Positions 7,696-16,159 of a stretch of 64,000 nucleotides of DNA are shown piece after piece (position 1 is the first letter of the stretch; the number at the start of each line of letters is the position of its first letter). The stretch is from Spirochaetaceae bacterium (lineage in GTDB: Bacteria; Spirochaetota; Leptospiria; Leptospirales; Leptonemataceae): assembly GCA_002729885.1 (NCBI GenBank), contig PBUB01000021.1, positions 348,451 through 412,450 on the forward strand, written 5' to 3'. The notes under the pieces were generated by a model. The model saw only the letters and a list, made by a program, of their open reading frames with translations. It was not told the origin of the DNA and did not search any database. The position numbers were made by a program, and so were the translations under genes.

Positions 7696-9108
7696 ATGAA
7701 AAAGATGCGAAATCTAAAGATTATAACAGTCCTGCTTTCAATTGCTCTAACGGCGCCGGCAGTTGCGGAAAGCGATCCCACTGGATGGGCGATTCAGCCT
7801 CTACCTCTCGTAAGTGCCAGCTCCGATGACGGATTCGGGTATGGTCTGCGAGTGTATGGCACGTATAAAGATGCTAAGGCCGAGCCCTATAAGTATCAGC
7901 TCTACGGACAGTACTACGCAACTACACGAGGTTATGAATTCCACGAGCTTTCCATTGATGCAGTTGATTTTCTGGATTCATCCTTTCGAATTATTACTCG
8001 AATTGGAGTGGAGCGAACTCTGAATGCTCAATGGTACGGAACCGGAAACTATCAGGACATCCAGCGACAGAAGAAGATCAAAAACGGTGAGATCCCGATC
8101 AACGAAAACGTCCGACTGGATCCCACCACCGGTCAGCCTCTGCGCGATCTCTATACTTTCGAAGAATACAGTGATTCTGTATATAGCCTGAATACCCGGG
8201 CTCTTCTAGGTCCTGGAGCGGGCGACTTCCTGAATCCCGGTAGAAAGCTACTGAAGCAAACCCAGGGAAAATACTTCTATTACGACCGAATCCGACCATT
8301 CCTGATGATGTCCACAGAGCAGTGGATGGGCGATACAAACTTCAAATGGTTCGTGGGTCTCCGTGGTCAGAGCTACAAGATTCAGTCCTATGCTGGAGAT
8401 TTCGAAGGTGGAGATAAACTACCCAACTCCAGAACACTGATCGATATCGAGCAGCCCCTGGGCTACGATGCCACAGAAGACAACAAATTCGTAAACGGGC
8501 TTCGCGGAGCCTTGATTTATGATTCCCGTCCCAGAAAAAGGGAAATCAACCCCAATGCAGGTATCTTTGCAGATATCCACATCGAAGGTGTGGGAAAGGG
8601 AACTGGTAGTAACTATTCCTTCATGCGATACACTGCGGCCTGGAGACAGTACATTGAGGTGCTTCCAGGATTTTTCAATCCACAGGATCGTGAGCTGGTT
8701 TTCGCATACCGCATCCTGGGGCAGAAGACCACGGGGGACGTTCCTTTTTACGAGATGGGTCGAATCTATACCTCTCGCGAAAACGCTGAAGGTCTTGGTG
8801 GAAATGGGGGCCTCAGAGGCTATCCAGCGAACCAGTTTGTAGACCGGGTAATGGGTATGGCCAACTTTGAGATGCGCCTTACCACATTCAGTGTGGATGC
8901 TCTGGGCGGTATTGACTTCATCTTTCTGGGATATTACGACCTGGGTCGGGTAGCACCTACGAATCGTGAAATGACCCTGAAAGGTTTGCACCGGGCTTAC
9001 GGCGGTGGTGTGCGATTGCTATGGCAGGAAAACGTAGTGATCAATATCTCCTACGGTAGGTCACAGTATGAATCCAACTTTAACTTTGGGTTCAACCATA
9101 TGTTCTAG
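7696..9108 (+). CDS. POTRA-less Omp85/BamA-like outer-membrane barrel protein
   Basis: A 470-residue protein with a cleavable signal peptide (about residues 1-24, ending PAVAES). It continues straight into alternating aromatic/polar beta strands, with no room for POTRA domains. The Omp85 superfamily L6-loop motif is present near residue 375: GLRGYPANQF followed by GMANFEMRL, matching (V/L)RGY...F...N.E.R. It ends in the aromatic residue Phe, as expected for BAM substrates. Related proteins include D15/surface-antigen family barrels and patatin-linked barrels. It may be a porin or a small translocon for the upstream lipoprotein. It is followed by a strong terminator at 9156. The barrel call is firm; the function is open. 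Confidence 0.82.
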   Translation: MKKMRNLKIITVLLSIALTAPAVAESDPTGWAIQPLPLVSASSDDGFGYGLRVYGTYKDAKAEPYKYQLYGQYYATTRGYEFHELSIDAVDFLDSSFRIITRIGVERTLNAQWYGTGNYQDIQRQKKIKNGEIPINENVRLDPTTGQPLRDLYTFEEYSDSVYSLNTRALLGPGAGDFLNPGRKLLKQTQGKYFYYDRIRPFLMMSTEQWMGDTNFKWFVGLRGQSYKIQSYAGDFEGGDKLPNSRTLIDIEQPLGYDATEDNKFVNGLRGALIYDSRPRKREINPNAGIFADIHIEGVGKGTGSNYSFMRYTAAWRQYIEVLPGFFNPQDRELVFAYRILGQKTTGDVPFYEMGRIYTSRENAEGLGGNGGLRGYPANQFVDRVMGMANFEMRLTTFSVDALGGIDFIFLGYYDLGRVAPTNREMTLKGLHRAYGGGVRLLWQENVVINISYGRSQYESNFNFGFNHMF

Positions 9109-9155
9109 ATTACGGTCTGGCATATGGTCTTGAGCTGGCCATTCACCAGCTGGAA

Positions 9156-9177
9156 GGGGGCTTCGGCCCCCTTTTTT
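9156..9177 (+). terminator. Strong Rho-independent terminator
   Basis: A perfect 6-bp GC stem GGGGGC-TTCG-GCCCCC with a UUCG tetraloop is followed by six T residues. It lies 48 bases after the Omp85-like gene. Confidence 0.95.
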
Positions 9178-9331
9178 CGTTTTCGAATTCTTTTCTTCTA
9201 ATCATATCCATCTTTACCATAGAACCGGATCACCACAATGGATCCCCCCGGATGCCCAATTCATCTTGAAATTCGAGGCATCCGTGAACTACTTGGGCTG
9301 GGAAACCATCTAACTTTCAAGCAGGTTCAGG

Positions 9332-9964
9332 ATGCAATCGTACAGATCTAAATTTTACCCATGGATTATCCTTCTCGCGCTCTCAGCGATGGCTATGTGC
9401 CAGAGTTCCGATCCCAGAGATAATACCAATACCTCGGTGGAATCCAGTGCAGAAGCCTCCGGTGACACTTCTCGTTCCACCGGCCCATCCGCCGAATCCG
9501 CGGACAACTCCAGCATGAATTCTGGAGAGGATTCAGCGAAAAACGGTAATGGACTTCCTGACGACAACGGTGAGCGGGGAGTGGAAGTGGTGGAAAAGCC
9601 GGGCATCTATGTGTATAACTATCCCGAAACTCTGCAGCTGGAAGATCCCTATGAGAACTATTTAAGCAAGCGAAGGGTCTTTGATGATCGGCTGGCAGCG
9701 GATATTAAAAGTCTACTTGCTGAAGAGGAAGGATACACGCCCGAATACAAAGCCCGATGTCTTCCGGTCTACGACTATGGAATCGTTCTGGTCGGTGAGG
9801 ATTCCCGGCAGACCTATCTATTTTCCTTTCGCTGCAATACAATGCACTACAAAGAAAAGAAGCTCTGGAAGGATTTTTCTCCGATTCGCACCAGGCTATA
9901 CACTCTGCTGCAATATCAGGTAAATGATAATACATCGGTGCTGATGGATTCCAGAGATTACTGA
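9332..9964 (+). CDS. Lipoprotein with Ser/Asn/Asp-rich linker, unknown function
   Basis: A 210-residue protein with signal peptide and lipobox (LLALSAMAMC-QSSD; Cys near residue 23). Residues 24-85 form a low-complexity Ser/Asp/Asn/Gly/Glu spacer, as in surface lipoproteins whose folded part stands away from the membrane. The C-terminal 120 residues (from GIYVYNYPET) contain a compact domain with two cysteines (in KARCLP and SFRCNT) that could pair. No family is recognised. Upstream, 9251-9288 contains an inverted repeat (GGATGCC ... GGCATCC) in the leader. It is followed two bases after its stop by the CsgG-like gene, so the two are co-transcribed. Confidence 0.75.
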   Translation: MQSYRSKFYPWIILLALSAMAMCQSSDPRDNTNTSVESSAEASGDTSRSTGPSAESADNSSMNSGEDSAKNGNGLPDDNGERGVEVVEKPGIYVYNYPETLQLEDPYENYLSKRRVFDDRLAADIKSLLAEEEGYTPEYKARCLPVYDYGIVLVGEDSRQTYLFSFRCNTMHYKEKKLWKDFSPIRTRLYTLLQYQVNDNTSVLMDSRDY

Positions 9965-9966
9965 GT

Positions 9967-11202
9967 ATGAACCATCCGGGCTCTCAAATTGATATGCTCG
10001 CTCGCACCGATCGGCGCCTCCAGTTCGATCGGACCAGGGGGCCAGCTCTACCGTTCGTGCCCATGCTTCGGGCAGCTTACAGATGGAGTTGCAGCGTCTG
10101 TTCGATTTGCCTGCTTCTGGTTGCCTGCACGGTGCCCTATACAAGGCCCGCTAAGCCTTCGAATACGAATCATACTGAGCGGCCCACAGGGGAAAGTACC
10201 GAGTCCGCAGATTCGGCAAATGATCGAGATAGAAACGATGCCACCGACACAGCAGATGGTATTGAAGCCAACAACACTACTAATGCCGACGACAGAAAGA
10301 ATGGTCTGGATGAAATAATCCAATCCAGACGTGGAGCTGTGGCGGTGCTGCCATTTCGCACGCTGCAATCCTCCGAAAAAGGGATAAGTCTTTCTTCCCG
10401 TCTGATGGCGCGATTGCAGAGCAAGAACCAATTTCAGATCATTGAACGTCTGGATCTGGAAAGTATCCAGGATCAGCTGGTGATTGGTCAGTCGGGTCTG
10501 GTGGACAGCAGTAGCGCTGCCAGGATTGGAAGGCTTGTGGGGGCCAGGTACCTGGTGCTGGCTGAATGGTCCGATGCATTGAACGGTCAGGGGAAAGCTT
10601 CGTATCGCCTGGTGGTAGCTGAAACCGGTCGATTGATTGGCTCCGGTATTGCTATTGGCACAGAAGAAGAAATCCTGCATCGCTTTGGCGAAAGTCTATC
10701 GCGTCAACTTGCCATCTATCAGAGTCTGGAGAATCCAGGAAGTCCATATTCTATTTTGCTACAGCTCGATCGCGAGGACCATCGATACCGTCTGGGGGAG
10801 CGAGTAGAGGTAGGCTTCGAAATCAAGAGGCACAGTAATTCCGCCCCTGGCCAGGTTTATCTTCAGCTGTACGCTATTGATTCAGACGGGGTTATGACTA
10901 TGATCTATCCCAATCGATTTAGCGGAATCAAAGCTTTGAATGTGAATCAGAAGTACTCCTTTCCCGCAAAAGAAGATCCATTTGAATGGAAACTGGTTCC
11001 ACCAGCGGGCACGGAAACAATTCAGGCCTTCGTCACCACTGAACCGGTGGATCCATTCAAGGCCACGGACAAAATGCAGGATGGATTCGTTGAAGTCAGT
11101 ACTCGCGGGCATCAGCCGGAGACCTACTCCGGCATCGTCACCGTTCTAAAAGAAGAGGAAGGCTGGAGCGCAGATACTATTACGTTTGAAATCCTGGAGT
11201 GA
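9967..11202 (+). CDS. CsgG/FlgO-like lipoprotein with C-terminal DUF4384 domain
   Basis: A 411-residue exported protein. A lipoprotein signal lies at about residues 33-55 (MLRAAYRW...CLLLVAC), so the true start may be the ATG at 10063 rather than 9967. A Thr/Asp/Asn-rich linker follows to about residue 115. Next comes a CsgG/FlgO-type domain (AVAVLPFRTLQSSEKG, then FQIIERLDLESIQDQ and ARIGRLVGARYLVLAEW, the classic phrases of this fold). The last part (about 265-400) is a DUF4384 domain (YRLGERVEVGFEI, LYAIDSDGVMTMIYPN). FlgO/CsgG proteins form periplasmic or outer-membrane assemblies. It is coupled to the preceding lipoprotein. A secretion or surface-assembly role is an inference. Confidence 0.82.
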   Translation: MNHPGSQIDMLARTDRRLQFDRTRGPALPFVPMLRAAYRWSCSVCSICLLLVACTVPYTRPAKPSNTNHTERPTGESTESADSANDRDRNDATDTADGIEANNTTNADDRKNGLDEIIQSRRGAVAVLPFRTLQSSEKGISLSSRLMARLQSKNQFQIIERLDLESIQDQLVIGQSGLVDSSSAARIGRLVGARYLVLAEWSDALNGQGKASYRLVVAETGRLIGSGIAIGTEEEILHRFGESLSRQLAIYQSLENPGSPYSILLQLDREDHRYRLGERVEVGFEIKRHSNSAPGQVYLQLYAIDSDGVMTMIYPNRFSGIKALNVNQKYSFPAKEDPFEWKLVPPAGTETIQAFVTTEPVDPFKATDKMQDGFVEVSTRGHQPETYSGIVTVLKEEEGWSADTITFEILE

Positions 11203-11283
11203 TATCCAGATTTGCACGGCTCCGTGGCCGGATGCCGGTGTTGCCATCCAGAGTCCGTTTTCGCAATCTGTGCCCAGAGCGCG

Positions 11284-11334
11284 GGACTATGGATGGCGCA
11301 GGACTATGGATGGCGCAGGACTATGGATGGCGCA
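11284..11334. repeat. Three perfect tandem copies of a 17-bp unit
   Basis: The unit GGACTATGGATGGCGCA occurs three times head to tail without a mismatch (11284-11300, 11301-11317, 11318-11334), followed by a three-base partial copy. It lies between the convergent CsgG-like and redoxin genes, so copy-number changes would not disturb a reading frame. Confidence 0.95.
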
Positions 11335-11338
11335 GGAA

Positions 11339-11887
11339 TTAGCGATTCCATTTAATGGAACAACCCATGCTGGGAAAGTCCCTTTCCGGTCCCTGACTCT
11401 CTCCCATATCGCGAAGCAGTGCAAGCTCCAGGCTGTTTTCTTTCACAGCTTCTGGATCCTTCCAATTATCGTTGATGCGACCATGGTAAGATAGCTTCCC
11501 ATTATGAAACAGGAATGGATCCGGTGTGCAGACGGCACCGTACGCCCTGGCCACAGACTGGTCTTCATCGAATAAATATGGGAATTCTATTCCGTGTTCC
11601 AGGGCGAAAGGCTTCATCCGATCAAATCCATCTTCCGGATAATCAGGGTTGCTGTTGGGATTGATGGCTACAATTTGCAGGCCCTGGTTGCCGTAGCGAG
11701 ATTGCAGATCTTTGAGCAGAGGCCAGGCTGCGATAGCATAGGGACAATGATTGCATGTAAATACGACCAGTATATGCGGGTTTTTTAATAGATCCGTAGA
11801 ATTCACCATTTGACCATCGGCATCCTTCAGTTCGAAGGAAGGGGCCGGTGTGCCCGGTTTCATGGGATTGGATTCCAGTAGTGCCAT
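11339..11887 (-). CDS. Thioredoxin-fold redoxin (AhpC/TSA-like)
   Basis: A 182-residue cytosolic thioredoxin-fold protein of the redoxin/AhpC-TSA group. The active site is C45-N-H-C48 in VVFTCNHCPYA. This CxxC pair and the following A-x-x-PLLKDLQ are typical of the PRX-like-1 thioredoxin family found in many bacteria. The fold continues with IVAINPNSNPDYPEDGFDRM and the cis-Pro region VCTPDPFLF. It likely acts as a thiol-disulfide reductase or peroxidase. The start at 11887 (MALLESNPM) is chosen because upstream in-frame codons would run into the divergent ArsC-like gene, starting 50 bases away. No signal peptide is seen. Confidence 0.88.
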   Translation of the reverse strand: MALLESNPMKPGTPAPSFELKDADGQMVNSTDLLKNPHILVVFTCNHCPYAIAAWPLLKDLQSRYGNQGLQIVAINPNSNPDYPEDGFDRMKPFALEHGIEFPYLFDEDQSVARAYGAVCTPDPFLFHNGKLSYHGRINDNWKDPEAVKENSLELALLRDMGESQGPERDFPSMGCSIKWNR

Positions 11888-11936
11888 GTATTCAAAAAAG
11901 GTTGATTGCCAGGCGCTGCAAAGGACTTTTCCCGGC

Positions 11937-12287
11937 ATGAAGTTCTACGGATACAAGAAATGCTCCACATCGCGTAAAGCAGAGAAGTACCTTTCGGACA
12001 GGGGAATCAAATATGATTTTGTGGACATCACCGAGAATCCACCCAGCCAGAGTACGTTGAAACAGGTATCGCAGTCCGCCGATGTACCCGCGAAGAAGAT
12101 GTTTAACACGAGCGGTCAGCAGTATCGGGAGCTGGGTATCAAGGATAAACTGCCCTCGTTGAAGGATGCGGACATTTTCAAAATGCTATCATCCAACGGT
12201 AAACTCATTAAACGCCCGGTATTAACTGACGGTAAGAAGGCCACCGTTGGATTCTCCGAAGAAAGCTACCAGAAAACCTGGAAGTGA
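11937..12287 (+). CDS. ArsC/Spx-family protein (YffB-like)
   Basis: A 116-residue member of the ArsC/Spx family. The N-terminal catalytic region is FYGYKKCSTSRKAEKYL with Cys9. The family CxxC second cysteine is replaced by Ser, so it is the single-Cys form. The family phrase MFNTSGQQYRELGI and the C-terminal KRPVLTDGKKATVGFSEESY are both present. Homologues include glutathione-dependent arsenate reductases, YffB and the regulator Spx. Without arsenic genes nearby, a thiol-redox role is more likely than arsenate reduction. The ATG at 11937 has AAGGA upstream. It is divergent from the redoxin gene, so the pair may answer thiol stress together (inference). Confidence 0.85.
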   Translation: MKFYGYKKCSTSRKAEKYLSDRGIKYDFVDITENPPSQSTLKQVSQSADVPAKKMFNTSGQQYRELGIKDKLPSLKDADIFKMLSSNGKLIKRPVLTDGKKATVGFSEESYQKTWK

Positions 12288-12288
12288 A

Positions 12289-12317
12289 TTGACAGGCTCC
12301 GTTACTGGAGCGATCTG
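12289..12317 (+). promoter_or_regulatory. Putative sigma-70 promoter of tRNA-Phe
   Basis: A perfect -35 TTGACA (12289-12294) is followed by a 17-base spacer and a poor -10 (GATCTG, 12312-12317), which ends eight bases before the tRNA. The position fits; the -10 match is weak. Confidence 0.4.
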
Positions 12318-12325
12318 ACCCTGTT

Positions 12326-12398
12326 GCCCAGGTAGCTCAGTCGGTAGAGCAGTGGACTGAAAATCCACGTGTCGGTGGTTCGATCCCGCCCCTGGGCA
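12326..12398 (+). tRNA. tRNA-Phe (anticodon GAA)
   Basis: A 73-base cloverleaf. The acceptor arms GCCCAGG and CCTGGGC pair fully. The D arm is GCTC...GAGC, the anticodon stem GTGGA/TCCAC encloses CT-GAA-AA, and the T arm has GGTTCGATCC. The discriminator base is A. CCA is not encoded and must be added after transcription. Confidence 0.96.
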
Positions 12399-12410
12399 CA
12401 CATCCTTCCT

Positions 12411-12644
12411 TCAATTGGCCCCCTGATTCCAGAATTCTTCGAACTCCGCTTCAGAGGATGCCGCGCATCTTTCCGGTGCGAAGAGCTTTTTTACCGGCGG
12501 TTTGGGATAAGTGGAAACTTCCCCGGTATCAGGAATAGCAGTGAGCATTCTCAGGATCTCATCCTCTCCCTGGATTTCATACATTGTGTAGCTCATGCCT
12601 TTGCCGGGCACTATCTGTTCTGTCTTCAGGTATTTCTTTTCCAT
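12411..12644 (-). CDS. Small conserved-looking hypothetical protein
   Basis: A 77-residue protein beginning MEKKYLKTEQIVPGKGMSY. It has a good ribosome binding site (AAAGG, 6-7 bases before the ATG at 12644). It is soluble, with no signal peptide or membrane segment. The middle (YEIQGEDEILRMLTAIPDTGEVSTYPKP) alternates in a beta-like way, and the end is acidic. It lies between tRNA-Phe and the divergent response-regulator gene. The family is not recognised; the call rests on the ribosome binding site and balanced composition. Confidence 0.6.
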   Translation of the reverse strand: MEKKYLKTEQIVPGKGMSYTMYEIQGEDEILRMLTAIPDTGEVSTYPKPPVKKLFAPERCAASSEAEFEEFWNQGAN

Positions 12645-12742
12645 TCTATTACCTTTATCTGTTCTTTTCTTGATCCTTTCGAGAATTCTTTTCTTGCGTG
12701 GACCCCCGGCCCATCTACAGTCCGGATCTGGGGGACCATTTC

Positions 12743-13231
12743 ATGAATAAAGGCTACATAGTCTGTGTTGACGACGAAATCTCCGTTCTGGAGACCCTGC
12801 GAGAGCAGCTGAGGCAATATTTCGAGCAAAGTCATGAAATCGAGGTTGCGGCCAGTGCAGAAGAGGCCCTGGAACTTATCGAAGATATTAAAGAATCCGG
12901 CGGATTGGTCGAGGTGATAATAACCGATCAAGTAATGCCGGGAATGAAGGGAGACCAGTTTCTTGAGAAAATCCACAGGGAATTCCCGGATACAATCAAG
13001 ATCCTGCTCACCGGCCAGGCCGGACTGGACAATGCCATCCATGCCATAAATCGGGGAGGTCTGAACCGTTATGTGGAAAAGCCCTGGAACATGGAAGAGC
13101 TCCAGAGAGATATTAAAGAGCTCATCGAAAAATACCAGCAGCAGGTGGAAAATCAGCGACTCATCGCTCAGCTGGAGTCTCGCATTACGGCTCTGGAAGA
13201 AGAAAACCGCACCCTCAAAGAAGGGGAGTAG
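12743..13231 (+). CDS. Response regulator with C-terminal coiled coil
   Basis: A 162-residue single-domain receiver. The acidic pair is in VCVDDE (residues 9-11), the phosphoacceptor is D62 (IITDQVMPG), T90 is in LLTGQA, and K113 is in VEKPWN. The EKPW form is typical of RpfG/HD-GYP-type receivers, but no output domain follows. Instead, residues 118-162 form a heptad-rich coiled coil ([21 protein letters not shown]...), suggesting dimerisation or a partner. The start is the ATG at 12743, preceded by GGGGGA. It heads a run of four same-strand genes (HEAT protein and two exported unknowns). No kinase is adjacent. Confidence 0.87.
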   Translation: MNKGYIVCVDDEISVLETLREQLRQYFEQSHEIEVAASAEEALELIEDIKESGGLVEVIITDQVMPGMKGDQFLEKIHREFPDTIKILLTGQAGLDNAIHAINRGGLNRYVEKPWNMEELQRDIKELIEKYQQQVENQRLIAQLESRITALEEENRTLKEGE

Positions 13232-13289
13232 CCGGTTCCAATCTTCATTCAGAGGTTCCCGGAAATCTACCTCCCCATTTAGCTATGGA

Positions 13290-14504
13290 TTGAGCTCCGG
13301 GTGGAGATATCGGTTCTCTGCGATATGCCTGGCTTCTGGATTGTTCCTTCATCCGTTATCCAGTTCGCTTCTTTCAGAGCAAAAGCCAGCGACGAAACCG
13401 GATGATGCTCCGGCGAAAGAAGAAAGCCAAAAAGAAAAACCAGGCAAGGATAATTCCGGCAAAGAATCCACTACTGAATCAGAGAAGAAAGAGGATCCGG
13501 ATAAGGCGGCGAAACGTCAGGAAGAACTGGATCTGCTGAAACAGCAGATGCTGTTTGCCCCTTCAACAGAGCGTCGGCAGGCAATACATCATGTAGAGAG
13601 ACTGGAAAAGGAATCCGAGCAGCAATTCTTTCTGGATACACTGCGAAAGCTTGCACTGAACGATATGGATCCTCTGGTGCGAGAAGCGGCTGTGCGACTG
13701 CTGGCCGATATCAAAGATAAAGGTTCCGGAGATACATTTCTGAAGGCCCTGGAGGATGATACCCGTCCGGTCATGCGTGAAGCCTTAAGAGGGATAGCAC
13801 GGATTGAACTCAAGAGTGCAGAAGCCAGAATCTTTGAACTCCTCAAGAAAGAAGAATTCAAGGAAAATGACAACGTTACTGTAGGCATGATTCGCACACT
13901 GGCAGAACTGGAAAGCAAGATAGCAGCGGATTTTCTTTCCGAAGTCTATGCGAAGGATGATACCAATCTGGAGATCCAGCGGTCGATACTTCTGTATTAT
14001 GGTAACGCAGAAATAGCCACCAAAAAGGACTGGCTAACAGACATCTTAAAAGACAAGAATGAAGATATCGTTTCTCGATCCTATGCGGCCAACGCTCTGG
14101 GAAAAATCAAGTCACCGGACTCTGTGGAGCCTCTAAAGGGCGTGCTTCAAGAAATCCGAGATCTGCGAAGCAGTCGTGAACGCGCCCGCCACAACCCATT
14201 AAAACAACAGGCTATTCTGGCCTTGATTCGCCTGGATGATAAATCCATTTTGCCAGAACTGAAGGCTGCTGCTCTGGACGATGATGCAACAGTGCGACTG
14301 AGAGCAGTAAAGCAAATTGGTCAGCTCAAGATTGAGGAGTTTCGCGAAATGCTGGAATACAAAGCGAAGCATGAGCCCAGTCGTTCTGTGAAGAAGGCGG
14401 CCCAGGAAGCTCTGGATATCATGGACGGCAAAAAAGAAGCGGATGGAGACGAAGATTCTCCGGATGCATCGGAAGAGCAAAAAGAGACAGAGAAGCCGGA
14501 GTAG
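13290..14504 (+). CDS. Exported HEAT-repeat protein
   Basis: A protein of about 404 residues. The best start is the TTG at 13290, which gives a compact signal peptide (YRFSAICLASGLFLHPLSSS). The frame stays open further upstream but overlaps the response-regulator gene out of frame and reads as nonsense there. A highly charged Lys/Glu/Ser/Pro linker (about residues 30-75) is followed by at least five helical HEAT/PBS-type repeats. Clear ones include DPLVREAAVRLLADIKDK, RPVMREALRGIARIE, IVSRSYAANALGKIK and ATVRLRAVKQIGQLK. The C-terminus is acidic. HEAT arrays are protein-binding scaffolds; here the location is periplasmic or surface. It is followed two bases later by the next gene. Confidence 0.8.
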   Translation: MSSGWRYRFSAICLASGLFLHPLSSSLLSEQKPATKPDDAPAKEESQKEKPGKDNSGKESTTESEKKEDPDKAAKRQEELDLLKQQMLFAPSTERRQAIHHVERLEKESEQQFFLDTLRKLALNDMDPLVREAAVRLLADIKDKGSGDTFLKALEDDTRPVMREALRGIARIELKSAEARIFELLKKEEFKENDNVTVGMIRTLAELESKIAADFLSEVYAKDDTNLEIQRSILLYYGNAEIATKKDWLTDILKDKNEDIVSRSYAANALGKIKSPDSVEPLKGVLQEIRDLRSSRERARHNPLKQQAILALIRLDDKSILPELKAAALDDDATVRLRAVKQIGQLKIEEFREMLEYKAKHEPSRSVKKAAQEALDIMDGKKEADGDEDSPDASEEQKETEKPE

Positions 14505-14506
14505 CT

Positions 14507-15379
14507 ATGGACCGGGCCCTGACTCCTCGGCAAATCAAAGATCGAAAGCGGTTCAATCGCAGCATCAATGGTAGCTTTGTCGGCGTCCTCTTTGCTGTGC
14601 TTCTGATCTCTTTATATCCTGGAGCCATAAAGGCCCGAACTCCCCAGAGTATGGCCGAATACCGGGCGCTGATGGGTAGTGGTCGCTCGGTGACCATGAA
14701 TCTTCGCTTTCGGGGAATTCGCACAGTAGATACGGGACAGTCCATTGAGGATCGCTTTCTGTTTCGTAGCAAGGATGGAGTGACCTTCTACATCAAACTG
14801 GACTGGAATCATCAATTGGCTCTGGATCAGGTTCGAAGTGGCAGCGAGCTGGCTCCTTTTCGCTACAATCTATTTTATGAGCTGGGCATTAGCTTCGAAA
14901 GGCAGACAGATAAGGGCCTGCTAATTGTACGGGCGACCCCGGCAGAGGTATGGGAGCTTCGATTGGCCCGGGAAATTCCTCCGTATACCGGCGATATTAC
15001 CGAGCAGGATCTCAGGGTTCGCGAGCTGGTGGAGAATATCAAGAATAACCAGCAGCCTCCCGGAGAGTACAAGCTGTTCTTTTCCAGACGAGATACGTTG
15101 CATCTTGTATTCTACGATATGGAAGGTCAGGAAGTTCGTTTTCAGTACCGGCGGGATCGGTGGGAAATGGATGAACTGAAAAAAGTGAGATTTCTGATTC
15201 CAGGCGCTGCCTATCTGGTAAAGGGCACTCTCCAGGGACTGGTGCTCGACGAAAAGAGCATTCCGGCTACGGATCAAAGATTTCAGCAGACTCTGGAAAA
15301 CCGAAGTTTGCAGGAGTACTATCTCTGGTTTGAATTTGAATCCGCGAAGCCACTTCGCACCGATCAAATCCTATATTGA
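14507..15379 (+). CDS. Exported or membrane-anchored protein of unknown function
   Basis: A 290-residue protein with one N-terminal hydrophobic segment (about 20-42, FVGVLFAVLLISLYPGAI), either a signal peptide or a membrane anchor. The rest is a soluble, beta-rich domain with many Arg and aromatic residues (YKLFFSRRDTLHLVFYDMEG; EYYLWFEFES). It begins two bases after the HEAT-repeat gene, and its stop overlaps the possible start of the next gene, so all three are translated as a block. I do not recognise the family. Confidence 0.72.
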   Translation: MDRALTPRQIKDRKRFNRSINGSFVGVLFAVLLISLYPGAIKARTPQSMAEYRALMGSGRSVTMNLRFRGIRTVDTGQSIEDRFLFRSKDGVTFYIKLDWNHQLALDQVRSGSELAPFRYNLFYELGISFERQTDKGLLIVRATPAEVWELRLAREIPPYTGDITEQDLRVRELVENIKNNQQPPGEYKLFFSRRDTLHLVFYDMEGQEVRFQYRRDRWEMDELKKVRFLIPGAAYLVKGTLQGLVLDEKSIPATDQRFQQTLENRSLQEYYLWFEFESAKPLRTDQILY

Positions 15380-15387
15380 ATGGTTTC

Positions 15388-15948
15388 ATGTTGCAATTTT
15401 CCGACAGGACTGTGCGAAGGCGAACCTGGATGCATTCCAGGAGTCGAGCAACTCTATGCAGATTCTTCTTGTACGCTCTTCTGTTTATTCTCCCGGGTCT
15501 TCCGCTGCTGGCAGGAGAATCAATTCTACAAAAGGGAGAGAGTTTCTCTTTCTATCGCATCTACTATCAGTTCAAAACTCCGCTACCTCTTAGATATGAG
15601 ATTCTGCCCTATGGGAACGCAAAATTGCTCCAGGCCAGAGATCCAGAACAGAGACTGATGATTCTCTCTCGGAGCATTCGGCTCACCACAGCCATAGCTT
15701 CCGGAGAATTCCTGCGACCTCCGGGCTGCCCCGATGTTCCGGATTTCAATGCGATGTCCGGTGCCGTCCGGTGTCAGTCCATTGAGCAGGGTGTTCCGCT
15801 GGTGAGGCTCATTCACTGGGAGAAGACGGCCGGTCTAATGCATCTCTTTATAGCTACCGTTCAGAAAGAGGATCTGGATCTGCTGGATGAGCTGGAGCAA
15901 AGCCTGAAACCTCAGCCCGCCTTTTACTACCCGGACGACGGACTCTAG
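15388..15948 (+). CDS. Exported protein of unknown function
   Basis: A protein of about 186 residues from the ATG at 15388 (a TTG at 15376 overlapping the previous stop is also possible). The signal peptide is CRFFLYALLFILPGLPLLAG. The mature part begins ESILQKGESFSFYRIYYQF and contains two cysteines (PPGCPD and VRCQSI) that may form a disulfide in the periplasm. It is the last gene of the response-regulator/HEAT operon. The 210 bases that follow, before prfB, hold a perfect palindrome CCAGAATTCTGG (16101-16112) and two copies of GTCTTGCTTTC (16122, 16140), but no clear promoter. No family is recognised. Confidence 0.7.
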   Translation: MLQFSDRTVRRRTWMHSRSRATLCRFFLYALLFILPGLPLLAGESILQKGESFSFYRIYYQFKTPLPLRYEILPYGNAKLLQARDPEQRLMILSRSIRLTTAIASGEFLRPPGCPDVPDFNAMSGAVRCQSIEQGVPLVRLIHWEKTAGLMHLFIATVQKEDLDLLDELEQSLKPQPAFYYPDDGL

Positions 15949-16159
15949 TTGCATTGATCTCGGGACGGTTAGATTGTCTTTGGCATCAGCACCAAAATGC
16001 TAGCAGGAGCAGGTCCGTAGCATACCCCTGGAATTTACGGCAGCATCGGTTCCTGTAGCAGATCCGGTGCCAATCAGCCAGCGAGCGCATCTCTCAGAAG
16101 CCAGAATTCTGGAATGATTCTGTCTTGCTTTCAAGAGCCGTCTTGCTTTCCTGGAAGAG

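Noticed and set aside
13071-13289. Upstream extension of the HEAT-repeat gene into the response-regulator gene
   Set aside because: It lies out of frame within the receiver's coiled-coil region and reads as Ser/Lys/Trp-rich nonsense. The TTG at 13290 gives a proper signal peptide.
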